In this document: piece after piece, positions 1-8,350 of the stretch | Layout of the letters: each line of letters starts with the position of its first letter | Position numbering within the stretch: position 1 is the stretch's first letter | Source of the DNA: an uncultured Prevotella sp. | Lineage (GTDB): Bacteria; Bacteroidota; Bacteroidia; Bacteroidales; Bacteroidaceae | Length of the DNA: 35,417 nucleotides | Reading direction: 5' to 3' | NCBI GenBank assembly: GCA_944321645.1 | Contig: CALUMB010000024.1 | Span: 1 to 35,417, forward strand | Made by a program: the position numbers and the translations under genes | The notes under the pieces: generated by a model | What the model was told of the DNA's origin: nothing | Databases searched by the model: none | What the model saw: the letters and a program-made list of their open reading frames with translations, nothing else

Positions 1-592
1 GGATTATCTTTTTCTCTTCCTCAAGCGTTGGATAGTCTATCACGACCTTGAGCATGAAACGATCCACCTGGGCCTCCGGCAGCGGGTACGTTCCTTCCTG
101 CTCTATGGGGTTCTGCGTGGCCATGACGAGGAAAAGGCCGGGCAAGGCAAACGTCTCGCTGCCAATGGTGACTTGCTTTTCCTGCATCGCCTCAAGCAGT
201 GCGCTCTGCACCTTGGCCGGGGCGCGGTTTATCTCGTCGGCAAGCACGAAGTTGGCAAACACGGGGCCTTTCTTCACTTGGAAATTTTCGTCTTTTTGCG
301 AGTATATCATTGTGCCGATGACATCGGCCGGCAGCAAGTCTGGCGTGAACTGTATGCGGCTGTAGTCGGCGTCTATAAGCTGTGCCAGCGTCTTTATGGC
401 CAGCGTCTTGGCCAGGCCCGGCACGCCTTCGAGGAGTATGTGTCCGTCGCTAAGCAGCCCGATGAGCAAAGTGTCCACCAAATGTTTCTGGCCCACGATT
501 ACGCGGTCCATGCCTGACGTTAGGTTTGTCACAAACGCGCTTTGTTGTTCTATCCGCAAGTTAAGCTCGCGGATATCTATAGCTTCTGCCAT
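1..592 (-). CDS. MoxR-family AAA+ ATPase (C-terminus outside window)
   Basis: This is a leftward gene cut by the window edge; about 197 N-terminal residues are present. The protein reads MAEAIDIRELNLRIEQQ from the ATG at 592. It has a Walker A (EGVPGLAKT), a Walker B (VLADEINRAPAKVQSALLEAM) and the sensor-region motif ATQNPIEQEGTYPLPEAQ. Together these are typical of MoxR ATPases. Family members act as chaperone-like ATPases, often beside von Willebrand factor A-domain proteins in Bacteroidota (the bat/moxR cluster). That neighbourhood would lie to the left and is not visible. A TATTTTTG -7 box sits about 50 bp upstream. The family is certain; the substrate cannot be inferred. Confidence 0.93.
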   Translation of the reverse strand, partial: MAEAIDIRELNLRIEQQSAFVTNLTSGMDRVIVGQKHLVDTLLIGLLSDGHILLEGVPGLAKTLAIKTLAQLIDADYSRIQFTPDLLPADVIGTMIYSQKDENFQVKKGPVFANFVLADEINRAPAKVQSALLEAMQEKQVTIGSETFALPGLFLVMATQNPIEQEGTYPLPEAQVDRFMLKVVIDYPTLEEEKKII

Positions 593-640
593 AATCAGTG
601 TTCTATTTGTTATTTTATGAATGTCGTAAGAAATCAAGTG

Positions 641-648
641 CAAAAATA
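641..648 (-). promoter_or_regulatory. Putative -7 box of the moxR promoter
   Basis: TATTTTTG on the minus strand matches the Bacteroidota TAnnTTTG element. It would place the transcription start near 634 and give a leader of about 42 nt. No good TTTG is present 19 bp further upstream, so support is moderate. Confidence 0.45.
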
Positions 649-865
649 CTCAATATGGAGTGGATAACGGAATAACTCCGCATAAATTATATTAAAATGG
701 ATTTTCAACCATTAGATTTTAAGAAACTTTTCAGAATCACGGCAAAGCAAGGTACCGATGCCCGCGCATAAATATTCGGCAATATATGCAAACGGGAAAC
801 GCCGGGAACGCATACATGAAAGCCGAAAAAGCCCCTTGAAAACCACGTTGCATGGAATTGGACTG

Positions 866-953
866 CAAAACAGCACATTTCGCCTCCTAAAACGCACCGT
901 TTTAGGACGCAAAACGGCACGTTTTAGGAGGCGAAACGCCCCGTTTTAGCAAC
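866..953. repeat. 22-bp palindromic repeat array, locus 1
   Basis: There are four head-to-tail units of exactly 22 bp at 866, 888, 910 and 932. Each has a 15-bp 6-3-6 inverted repeat (AAAACG, 3 nt, CGTTTT) and a 7-nt linker. The linkers pair as well: 878-894 is the perfect reverse complement of 920-936 (17 bp), and inside it 897-903 pairs with 911-917. The array lies between the moxR start and the 3' end of the T9SS plug gene. The rest of the gap 593-1084 holds the moxR promoter and a partial TATATGCAA motif near 782. I see nothing coding in it. Confidence 0.85.
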
Positions 954-1084
954 AGCCTGGAAACCAACACGTTACAGAACCGGCATCGAACACCAGCAGA
1001 ATGTGCGGAATGTAGGGTGACACTTGCGGCGGCGCTACATCTGAAACTGTATGTTTATTCACGGAAACGGTGCCGCAACGTGAC

Positions 1085-2356
1085 TCACCGGCCAAAAGAC
1101 AGGCTCGGCGCATTGTCGCTCCTGAACTGCAGTTCGCGGTAGGCCACGAGCCGCCACGTCCGCTCGCCGGCCCCTTTGTAGTATGCGTATGCCTGGTAGC
1201 GGTTTTCCGTCTGGTAGAAGTTGCCCTCGCTCGGAGGGACAACGGCACGCCCGCTGCCGTCGAAGCCAACGAAGCGATAGGAATAGTACCCCTGCTTCTG
1301 CAATATCGTGGCGTTGTACGACTGGTCGGCACGGTCGTATTCCATGGCATACACCCCACGATTCGCATCGGTTGTCCACATCCCGTCTACATAAAGCTCG
1401 CAGCCTTCCGCCTCTGGAGCTTTGAGCTTGTAGTGCACGAAAACGTAGTCGCACGTGTAGTCGTTCTCTATGTTGTCGCTATTGCGAATGTAGAATGCGC
1501 CGTTGGCGTCTTCATCGTAAAGGTAGTTTTGCCTCGACGTGGAAACGAACGGGTAGGCATTGTAGTTGTTGCCATCCCACCCTATCGTCTCAATGCCCAT
1601 CGTTGCGTGGCTAAGGGCGAGAATCTCGTACTTGCGGTATTCGTTGCCCGCCTCGAAAATAAGGTCGCGGCAGTGGTTCCATTGCAGCCCCTTGTTGTTG
1701 ACCATGTTTGGCTTCGGATTCACCTTTGCCCCAAACGCGCTGTTGTTTTGCGTCACCACGGTGTAGATTTGCCCTGCCGGGTCCGTGACGCGCTCCGAGC
1801 CATAGTTGAGCGACATCGACAGTTGCTGGTGGCTGTCGTTGAGGTCGATGTCTGTGTTAGTAGTTGCGCCGAGGCCGATTTGCATCAGCGGCTCTACGAC
1901 CATAAACTCTGCCTCGAGCACTTTCTCGTTGCCGTTGTCCTCGTCGTAGACAGTCAGGCGGTAGTTGCCGCTCATTTTCAGCCTGCACCTGTCGTTTGGT
2001 ATGCGCAAGGAGTAGTGTGTGTAGAGCACAGTCGTGTTGATTGAGTTTTGGTAGTCGTCTATCGGGTTGCCGTTGAAGCCTTCGAGATAGTCGCTCTCGA
2101 ACAGCTCCTGCGACACCGACCAGTCGGCTTCGCAATGCTCTATCTTGTAGACGAAGCGGTGGTAGCCGTGCGACATCTCGTCGAAACTGACGTGCAGCAC
2201 GTCGCCCCTGTGCAACTGCATCACCGGAGGCGACAGCCAGTCTTGGTTGACAACCACCCGGAGCGTCTTTATGTTCGGGCTGAATATGCGGTTGGCCGCT
2301 GCGGCAGTGCCTATGGCAACAAAAAGTGCCAGGGCCAAAGTGGCAAGGTGTTTCAT
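1085..2356 (-). CDS. Type IX secretion plug protein (DUF5103 family)
   Basis: The gene encodes 423 residues starting MKHLATLALALFVAIGTAAA, a clear Sec signal peptide. The mature part begins NRIFSPNIKTLRVVVNQDW and contains the VYKIEHCEADW and YEILALSHATMGIETIGWDG blocks that I recognise from the DUF5103 family, now called the T9SS plug domain. In Flavobacterium the homologue closes the periplasmic side of the SprA translocon pore when no substrate is engaged. It is the last gene of a leftward run, 75 bp after the amidase-like gene. No sprA or gld gene is visible in the window. The identification rests on family recall and overall shape. Confidence 0.82.
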   Translation of the reverse strand: MKHLATLALALFVAIGTAAAANRIFSPNIKTLRVVVNQDWLSPPVMQLHRGDVLHVSFDEMSHGYHRFVYKIEHCEADWSVSQELFESDYLEGFNGNPIDDYQNSINTTVLYTHYSLRIPNDRCRLKMSGNYRLTVYDEDNGNEKVLEAEFMVVEPLMQIGLGATTNTDIDLNDSHQQLSMSLNYGSERVTDPAGQIYTVVTQNNSAFGAKVNPKPNMVNNKGLQWNHCRDLIFEAGNEYRKYEILALSHATMGIETIGWDGNNYNAYPFVSTSRQNYLYDEDANGAFYIRNSDNIENDYTCDYVFVHYKLKAPEAEGCELYVDGMWTTDANRGVYAMEYDRADQSYNATILQKQGYYSYRFVGFDGSGRAVVPPSEGNFYQTENRYQAYAYYKGAGERTWRLVAYRELQFRSDNAPSLSFGR

Positions 2357-2431
2357 GCGGTGTGAATGTTTTTAAGTCTTGTCTGCTATGTTAAAATGAC
2401 GGCAGGGCGCACCCGGCGCCATGGCCGGCAG

Positions 2432-5338
2432 TCACTCCAAGAGGAACCTGACTATGCCCTGCAAGACGGAACTGAACGTGCCGCCGTCTTTGATGCACTC
2501 TATGGGGAAGCCCATGGCAAACGAGCGGTAGTCTGCCCCGAGGTAGGCCACGGCGGCACATTGCCCGCCGGGGTACTGCATGGCGGCAAAGGCGGGGCTT
2601 TCGCTGCGGAGCACCTCTGGCGACGTCACGCAATAATGCTCCTCGTTGACGGCGTCGTAAATGGCCATTTCCGTGCCAAGGCCGTAAACCGGGGCACCGC
2701 CGGTGCGGGCCTTGCCCCCATAGCTGCACTTCAGCACGTCGGCAAGGAACCTGCTCTCGGCCTCCGACGACATATCGCTGCCGATGTATGCCCCGCTGAC
2801 GAGCAACGAGCCGCCACGCGACGTGTAGCGGCGCAGCCTGTCTTGCATATTGGTTGAAAACGTCTTATAGAACTTCAGGCTGTGGCCATCGTTGCGCTCA
2901 AGGCCGAGCACGAGGTCTACCATCTGGTAGTGGGCAAGGTTGACGGCGCCATATTCCACGGCCACGCTCGTGCAGCTCGCAATGTTGTACTTATGCGACG
3001 AGGCTATCGCACGGGCGTGCTTGCGCACATTGTCCATGTCGTTGCCGGGAATGAGCATCCCGGCAAAATCGTCGTTGCTCCAACCGAGGCCGGTTGAGTC
3101 TTCAACACCCATCTTGCTGCGGTCGAAGCACACCTGCCTGCCGACCCAGCCGATGGTAGGGCCAAGGGTGACTCCGGGATCGCTGTCGAAATCGAAGCCC
3201 TGTGCGCCAACGTTGTCTACAACCGCCGGCGACGACAGGCGGTGGAACCCGTCGACTATCAGCACACTTTTCTCTGCGTCAGGCTCGTAGACGGCGCACA
3301 GCGTTTCGGTAGGGAAGCTCTTCCCGCCCCGCGTGACCGCAGCCACGCGGAAGCCATAGACAACCCCAGGATCAAGCTCAAAGGTACAGCTTGTCTTCGC
3401 CTTTATGTATGTTCCGTTGTCGAAATCGGAATGGCCGTAGCTCGTGTAGACGATGAAGCCGGTGGGATGCGACGTGGTTTCCTGCGGATCGTCAACGGCA
3501 TCCCAGCTAAGGCGCACCTTCCCCTCGCCAACGAACTCGACGCGGAAGTTTGTCGGGGCAAGCGGAGTGACGGCGTATGGACGGCCATGCTGCTCGCAGA
3601 CGTAGCGCAGGATGGTCTTGTATATCGAACGGGCGAGCGAGAACTTGAAGTTAGGGTCTTGCCCATAGCGCATATCGAGGAAGTTCTGGTGCGACATGGT
3701 CTCGATGATTGCGCTCGGAACATTGGGCAGGCGCGTTTCCGAATAGTTTTTGTCCAAAAGCCTGCGCTTGTTCCACAAACCGTACTTTCCCTGAAGGTCG
3801 CGCTCTGTGTTGGCCAGGAGGGCTTCAGCAAAGTCGCGCGAAGCCATGCGGGAAATGCCTGCGTCGAGCTTTCCGCCGTTGGACTTGGTGGTGCATATAG
3901 TCAACGTGCCTACCAACCCTTCGCCATCTTTTGAGAACCCGGCATCGCTGTGTACGGCCAGCGACAGCTCGAGCGGCACCTTAAGCCCGTCGGAGTTCGG
4001 CATATAGCAAGAGCCGCCGCCAAGCCTGTTGGACATGAGCGAACGGGCGTTTATGTCGTCGGCATAGTCGTTGGTGCCGTTACGGGTGCTGTAAACAGAA
4101 TATGGCATACCCGCCCATTGGGCATAATACCGTGCGCCTTCCAAGCTGCGCGGCAAGCCGCTCACCTTGCCGCCACGCCTGATGTTGCCCATGCCGCCGC
4201 CAAAACGGACGGCATCGGCCGTAACGACGCCCTTGCGCGAGCTTCGGTTTGTAAGCACCACGCGGTTGAACTCGTTGCTGCCCTTGTCGAAACTGAACGT
4301 GCCGAGATACACCCACGTGCCGCCTCCCATCTTCTGGTTTACCTTGAATTCCGTCTTTTCGCCTTTGTGCCACACCGTATATGAAGCATCGTCAACGCTG
4401 TTCGGCCGAGTCTGGTAACTGACATAGACGGCATACTCGCCCTCTTCGGGAAAGCTTGGCTGGTAGGAAATTATGCTGTACTTCTTCTTGCTCCCCGTGG
4501 TTTGCGCCATACGCGCCGTTCCGGCCTCAAACGGATTCTCCCCGTCCACATAACTCCCGCCGTGGCAGGCAAAGCCCTTGGCGCCGGTGTCTGTCCATTC
4601 ATATTTGGAGTCAACCTCTATGTAGCGCGTGCCACGCACGGCGTCGTCGTTGTCGACAACCACCTCGTGCTTCTGCCAATCGCGCTCGCGTGGGGTAAAC
4701 ACCGTGGCACCGGCATTTTCGAGCATCGGAATTAGATAAGGTATGACTATCGTAGGGGTGAAGAGGTCTTCGGTCGTGCCGAAGAGTTTCGGCCTTTGCC
4801 ACCTCCATTTGTCTTTTCTCGCATCATAAAAGGCGCCATGGCTTGCCCAAAGGGCTATGTGGCGGTTGTACAGCCCGTGCGACGGCACGTATGGCGAAGA
4901 GGCGTTGGCCACCCACGGCTCGCCCTTATACTCGACATTGCCCCAAAGGTTTGCCCCGCCACGCTTCTTCGGTATGCTGTGCGGCACGAGGTCTTCAATA
5001 GCCATGCCGTTTGTAAACACTGTAATAGCATATTTGCGGTATGGCTTCGGCAGCGATTTCCTTATCTGCTTATATATCTTTTCGGTGGCTTCGACCGAAA
5101 ATTCCTGTGCGGCAAAATTACCATCGGCTGTTATCACGAGAGTTTTCTTCATGTTGTCAACCTCGTAGTCAAGCATCCTCGATGGCTGATAGAAGTTTTG
5201 TTTCTTCGGTTTGTATTTGGCGAAGAATTTGGTCAGCTTCTTTTCCATGTCCCTCTCCTGCCCGGCTGTCTGCGAATAGCAGTGAACTCCTGAAAACAAT
5301 GCCAGCAGGATGGCTGTAAATAAATAATGTGTCCTCAT
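2432..5338 (-). CDS. Secreted amidase-like protein with golvesin-type insert, FN3 and C-terminal domain
   Basis: This is a 968-residue exported protein with signal peptide 1-24. Databases often label such Bacteroidota proteins xanthan lyase or N-acetylmuramoyl-L-alanine amidase. An amidase_3-like fold seems split in two: WASHGAFYD near residue 164 on one side, VHSDAG near 462 and IIETMSHQNFLD near 544 on the other. These fit the His and Glu zinc-site motifs of that family. Between them (about 285-382) lies a golvesin-type beta domain with YAVYVSYQTRP and ADAVRFGGG. An FN3 domain follows at about 590-686. A C-terminal domain of about 270 residues begins SVLIVDGFHRLSSPAVVD. The likely role is peptidoglycan or glycan processing outside the inner membrane. 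The exact substrate is unknown. Confidence 0.75.
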   Translation of the reverse strand: MRTHYLFTAILLALFSGVHCYSQTAGQERDMEKKLTKFFAKYKPKKQNFYQPSRMLDYEVDNMKKTLVITADGNFAAQEFSVEATEKIYKQIRKSLPKPYRKYAITVFTNGMAIEDLVPHSIPKKRGGANLWGNVEYKGEPWVANASSPYVPSHGLYNRHIALWASHGAFYDARKDKWRWQRPKLFGTTEDLFTPTIVIPYLIPMLENAGATVFTPRERDWQKHEVVVDNDDAVRGTRYIEVDSKYEWTDTGAKGFACHGGSYVDGENPFEAGTARMAQTTGSKKKYSIISYQPSFPEEGEYAVYVSYQTRPNSVDDASYTVWHKGEKTEFKVNQKMGGGTWVYLGTFSFDKGSNEFNRVVLTNRSSRKGVVTADAVRFGGGMGNIRRGGKVSGLPRSLEGARYYAQWAGMPYSVYSTRNGTNDYADDINARSLMSNRLGGGSCYMPNSDGLKVPLELSLAVHSDAGFSKDGEGLVGTLTICTTKSNGGKLDAGISRMASRDFAEALLANTERDLQGKYGLWNKRRLLDKNYSETRLPNVPSAIIETMSHQNFLDMRYGQDPNFKFSLARSIYKTILRYVCEQHGRPYAVTPLAPTNFRVEFVGEGKVRLSWDAVDDPQETTSHPTGFIVYTSYGHSDFDNGTYIKAKTSCTFELDPGVVYGFRVAAVTRGGKSFPTETLCAVYEPDAEKSVLIVDGFHRLSSPAVVDNVGAQGFDFDSDPGVTLGPTIGWVGRQVCFDRSKMGVEDSTGLGWSNDDFAGMLIPGNDMDNVRKHARAIASSHKYNIASCTSVAVEYGAVNLAHYQMVDLVLGLERNDGHSLKFYKTFSTNMQDRLRRYTSRGGSLLVSGAYIGSDMSSEAESRFLADVLKCSYGGKARTGGAPVYGLGTEMAIYDAVNEEHYCVTSPEVLRSESPAFAAMQYPGGQCAAVAYLGADYRSFAMGFPIECIKDGGTFSSVLQGIVRFLLE

Positions 5339-5374
5339 TGCAAGTCAAGGCATATAAAATTGCGGCACAGGCGG

Positions 5375-5929
5375 CTAAACGTCGCCTGTGGTGAAGTTTT
5401 CGGGCTTAAGGCCTTCAAAACCCTTGAAATAAAGTTTGATTTCGCGCATCTGTCCGTCTATGTCGCCATTGGGAATTATCGTCCGCGTACACTCGATAAG
5501 CTTCCGGCCATAGTCCAGGCCGTAAAGCAATATCGGCATTCGGGATTTCGCCGCGATAAAATAAAAACCTTTGCGCCACTCCGGATTGGGCGAGCGCGTG
5601 CCTTCTGGAGTGATGCAAAGGTGGAACGTCTTGGCCTCTTGGGCAGCCGAGGCCAGGCTGTCGGTCATGTTGCTATGGCGAGAACGCCACACAGGGATGC
5701 CCCCCAAACGGCGGAACAGCATTCCCAACGGCCAAAAGAACCATTCCCTTTTCATAAGGAAATTGCTCTTTATCCCTTCCGCCCTCGAATAAAGCAGCCC
5801 AATGATGAAATCCCAATTGCTGGTATGCGGGGCAAGGCAGATTATGTATTTGTCCGGATGCGGTTCCGTTACGTTGGCCTTCCACCCCATCCGCTTATAC
5901 AGGATATAGCGGCAAAGAGATTTTATCAT
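5375..5929 (-). CDS. PlsC-like 1-acyl-glycerol-3-phosphate acyltransferase family protein
   Basis: This 184-residue protein belongs to the lysophospholipid acyltransferase family. The catalytic HX4D motif is HTSNWD near residue 35, and the acceptor-binding block TPEGTRSP lies near residue 108. It is shorter than canonical PlsC (about 240) and has no clear N-terminal membrane helix. That matches the compact Bacteroidota acyltransferase group rather than true PlsC. Its substrate could be a phospholipid or another envelope lipid. It sits 6 bp after the small gene at 6211 and 36 bp before the amidase-like gene, so it is probably part of one operon. Confidence 0.87.
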   Translation of the reverse strand: MIKSLCRYILYKRMGWKANVTEPHPDKYIICLAPHTSNWDFIIGLLYSRAEGIKSNFLMKREWFFWPLGMLFRRLGGIPVWRSRHSNMTDSLASAAQEAKTFHLCITPEGTRSPNPEWRKGFYFIAAKSRMPILLYGLDYGRKLIECTRTIIPNGDIDGQMREIKLYFKGFEGLKPENFTTGDV

Positions 5930-5935
5930 GTGCTC

Positions 5936-6211
5936 CTACGAATTGATTGCGTCGATGTGGTCTATTATCCCTGATATTTCGACGTTAAACTTTGAGATTA
6001 AATCCTTAAAGTATGCCTTGGCCGACATACCCGGCTCGATGTGAGACACGCGGCTTAGGTAGTTCTCCTCGGTCTTTGCAATCGCCAAGAGCGCGGACTC
6101 AACGTCCGCACGATTGCCCTTCGAGTCGTACAAAGACACAGCCACGCACTCGGCGAACAGTGCGTCGATGATTCTGCCAATTCTCTTTTTCAGAATTCTT
6201 CTGCTTGCCAT
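5936..6211 (-). CDS. Conserved hypothetical protein, 91 aa
   Basis: The protein reads MASRRILKKRIGRIIDALFAEC and has a basic N-terminus followed by amphipathic, helix-forming sequence without membrane segments. I do not know a function. It is credible as a gene because a strong ribosome binding site (GAAGGAGGAAC) stands 7 nt before the ATG. It also heads a tight leftward run, 6 bp from the acyltransferase. Short all-helical proteins of this kind recur beside this acyltransferase in Bacteroidota, as far as I recall. Confidence 0.8.
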   Translation of the reverse strand: MASRRILKKRIGRIIDALFAECVAVSLYDSKGNRADVESALLAIAKTEENYLSRVSHIEPGMSAKAYFKDLISKFNVEISGIIDHIDAINS

Positions 6212-6340
6212 TTTTTGTTCCTCCTTCTTTAATTTATACTAATTAACTCGCCCATGCCAACCTGCGGCAACGTATGATTTTCCGCAATAAAGCGATGGGA
6301 ACTGTCAATGCCGAACCAAATTTGTTGCGTTTGCAATGGC

Positions 6341-6371
6341 CAAAGTTAAGCATTTTATCGGGATGCGCAAT
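6341..6371 (-). promoter_or_regulatory. Promoter of the acyltransferase-amidase-plug run
   Basis: On the minus strand ATTG (6368-6371) is followed after 19 bp by TAACTTTG (6341-6348), close to the Bacteroidota consensus. Transcription would start near 6334, giving a leader of about 120 nt before the small gene. The 340-bp divergent gap 6212-6551 holds this element and the pfp promoter and nothing else that I can see. Confidence 0.55.
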
Positions 6372-6444
6372 GGCTTTCGTTGAAAAAAATATTAAAATTT
6401 GGCTACAGCATCTCAACCTTAACCCCGTTTTGGCAAGAAATGCT

Positions 6445-6452
6445 TAATTTTG
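6445..6452 (+). promoter_or_regulatory. Putative -7 box upstream of pfp
   Basis: TAATTTTG matches TAnnTTTG and lies about 100 bp before the pfp ATG at 6552. No TTTG is found at the proper distance upstream (one at 6429 is only 12 bp away), so this is tentative. Confidence 0.38.
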
Positions 6453-6551
6453 CAGTTGCAAACGGCAAGGCTATTGCGGGCGAGAATGCAGCGCATTGGC
6501 AGTCGGCCGATGCCGCAAAGATGGAATTACGACTTCAATATAAAAGTTTTT

Positions 6552-8192
6552 ATGGAAAAAAGCGCATTGCAGGTTGAAAGGGCTGCTTATCAGCCTAAAT
6601 TGCCTAAAGCTCTCCAGGGAGCAGTGAAAATCAAGGAAGGAGCTGCGACCCAGAGCGTGGCAGACCAGGAAGAAATCAAGCGGTTGTTCCCCAACACCTA
6701 TGGAATGCCCGTGGTTGAGTTTGAGGAAAGCGACATTATGAGTGGCCGCCAGATGAACGTCGGGGTGATATTGAGCGGAGGCCAGGCTCCCGGCGGACAC
6801 AACGTGATTATCGGACTGTTTGACCAGATAAAGAAAATCAACCCTGCCAACCGCCTCTACGGCTTCCTGATGGGGCCGAGCGGGCTGGTTGACCATGAAT
6901 ACATCGAGCTTACGGAAGAGCTTGTGAACGACTACCGCAACACCGGCGGCTTCGACATGATTGGCTCGGGACGCACGAAATTGGAAAAGACCGAGCAGTT
7001 TGAAAAGGGCTTGGAGATTCTACGCGAACTGAACATATCGGCACTGGTGATAATCGGTGGCGACGACTCGAACACAAACGCCTGCGTACTTGCGGAATAT
7101 TACGCTGCAAAAAACTGCGGAGTGCAGGTTATAGGGTGCCCCAAGACCATAGACGGCGACCTGAAAAACGCCCAAATAGAGACTTCGTTCGGATTCGACA
7201 CTGCCACCAAGACCTATTCGGAGCTGATCGGGAACATCGAGCGCGACTGCAACTCGGCACGCAAATACTGGCACTTCATCAAGGTGATGGGCCGCAGCGC
7301 CAGCCACATCGCGCTTGAATGCGCATTGCAGTGCCAGCCCAACGTCTGCATCATCTCGGAAGAGGTGGAGGCAAAAGACCTGACGCTCAACGACATCGTA
7401 GAGGAACTCTGCAATGTGATTGCCTACCGCGCCACGCAGGGCAAAAACTTCGGAACGGTCATCGTTCCCGAGGGCCTCATTGAGTTCATACCGGCAATCG
7501 GCCGACTCATCCAGGAGCTTAACGACCTCCTCGCTGCCCACGGAAGCGAATACAAAGACCTCGGCAAGGAAGAGCAGCGCGAATACATCATCTCACACCT
7601 TTCCGAGGCCAACGCCGCAACATTCGCCACTCTCCCGCTTGAGGTTGCGCGCCAGCTCTCGCTCGACCGCGACCCACACGGAAACGTGCAGGTTTCGCTC
7701 ATCGAGACGGAAAAGCTTCTCTCCGATATGTGTGCCGCCAAGCTCGACAAGTGGAAGGCTGAAGGCAAATACGTAGGCAAATTCGCAGCCCTTCACCACT
7801 TCTTCGGCTACGAAGGACGCTGCGCCGCCCCGTCAAACTTCGACGCAGACTACTGCTATTCGCTCGGGGCAAGCGCCGCACAGCTCATCGCAAACGGCAA
7901 GACCGGCTATATGGCCATAGTGAAAAACACCACGAAGCCGGCCGAAGAGTGGGTGGCTGGCGGCGTGCCTATCACTATGATGATGAACATCGAGCGCAGG
8001 AACGGCGCACTCAAGCCCGTTATACGCAAAGCCCTCGTCGACCTCGACGGCAAGCCTTTCAAGGAGCTTGTGGCCAACCGCGACAAGTGGTCTAAGGAAA
8101 CGTGCTACATCTACCCAGGCCCAATACAGTATTGGGGGCCAAGCGAAGTGTGCGACAGGCCGACGAAGACACTCGAACTGGAGCAAGCATAA
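6552..8192 (+). CDS. pfp: Diphosphate--fructose-6-phosphate 1-phosphotransferase
   Basis: This 546-residue cytoplasmic enzyme interconverts fructose 6-phosphate and fructose 1,6-bisphosphate with pyrophosphate as phosphoryl donor, a reversible glycolytic step. The phosphate loop shows GVILSGGQAPGGHN (about 71-84). GGDDSNT lies at 169-175, where Asp after GGD instead of Gly marks PPi rather than ATP use. The catalytic loop is PKTIDGDL (197-204). The length fits the long plant-beta-like PFP class found in Bacteroidota. I chose the ATG at 6552 (MEKSALQVERAAYQPKLPKA) because homologues begin this way. An upstream in-frame start at 6450 would add sequence of no known kind. Confidence 0.96.
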   Translation: MEKSALQVERAAYQPKLPKALQGAVKIKEGAATQSVADQEEIKRLFPNTYGMPVVEFEESDIMSGRQMNVGVILSGGQAPGGHNVIIGLFDQIKKINPANRLYGFLMGPSGLVDHEYIELTEELVNDYRNTGGFDMIGSGRTKLEKTEQFEKGLEILRELNISALVIIGGDDSNTNACVLAEYYAAKNCGVQVIGCPKTIDGDLKNAQIETSFGFDTATKTYSELIGNIERDCNSARKYWHFIKVMGRSASHIALECALQCQPNVCIISEEVEAKDLTLNDIVEELCNVIAYRATQGKNFGTVIVPEGLIEFIPAIGRLIQELNDLLAAHGSEYKDLGKEEQREYIISHLSEANAATFATLPLEVARQLSLDRDPHGNVQVSLIETEKLLSDMCAAKLDKWKAEGKYVGKFAALHHFFGYEGRCAAPSNFDADYCYSLGASAAQLIANGKTGYMAIVKNTTKPAEEWVAGGVPITMMMNIERRNGALKPVIRKALVDLDGKPFKELVANRDKWSKETCYIYPGPIQYWGPSEVCDRPTKTLELEQA

Positions 8193-8221
8193 CGCAAGGC
8201 GAAGGTAAGGCCGACATTCCT

Positions 8222-8248
8222 ACGTTCCCTGCACGAAGCAGGGAACGT
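8222..8248 (+). terminator. Perfect hairpin after pfp
   Basis: An 11-bp perfect stem (ACGTTCCCTGC, loop ACGAA, GCAGGGAACGT) stands 30 bp after the pfp stop. It has no T-run, so it may be an RNA 3'-end stabiliser or a weak terminator rather than a classical one. Confidence 0.55.
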
Positions 8249-8259
8249 GACATTGCAGT

Positions 8260-8329
8260 CATGCGGACACCACGCAGCCATGGGGCAAACAGCAGATCGC
8301 ATTGCCACAGGATGCGTGGTGTCGGCATG
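8260..8329 (+). repeat. Long inverted repeat upstream of the lysozyme gene
   Basis: Arms 8260-8276 and 8313-8329 (CATGCGGACACCACGCA and its complement) match at 16 of 17 positions. Inside, TGGGGCAA near 8281 can pair with TTGCCACA near 8302. The resulting 70-nt hairpin ends 21 nt before the preferred ATG at 8351. It overlaps the alternative ATG at 8327. Confidence 0.7.
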
Positions 8330-8350
8330 ATTCCATTTAAACCAAGACAG

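Noticed and set aside
705-949. Short open frames across repeat array 1 and, similarly, at 9382-9687, 16205-16426 and 24942-25163
   Set aside because: They stay open only because 22-bp repeats give a 66-bp periodic translation without stops. The peptides have no start signals and no features beyond the repeat.
866-953. CRISPR array
   Set aside because: The regular palindromic repeats look CRISPR-like at first sight, but the period is 22 bp, the variable part is only 7 nt, arrays have about four units, and no cas gene is present.
1070-2044. 324-codon rightward open frame over the T9SS plug gene
   Set aside because: The opposite strand encodes a protein with signal peptide and family motifs; this frame has neither.
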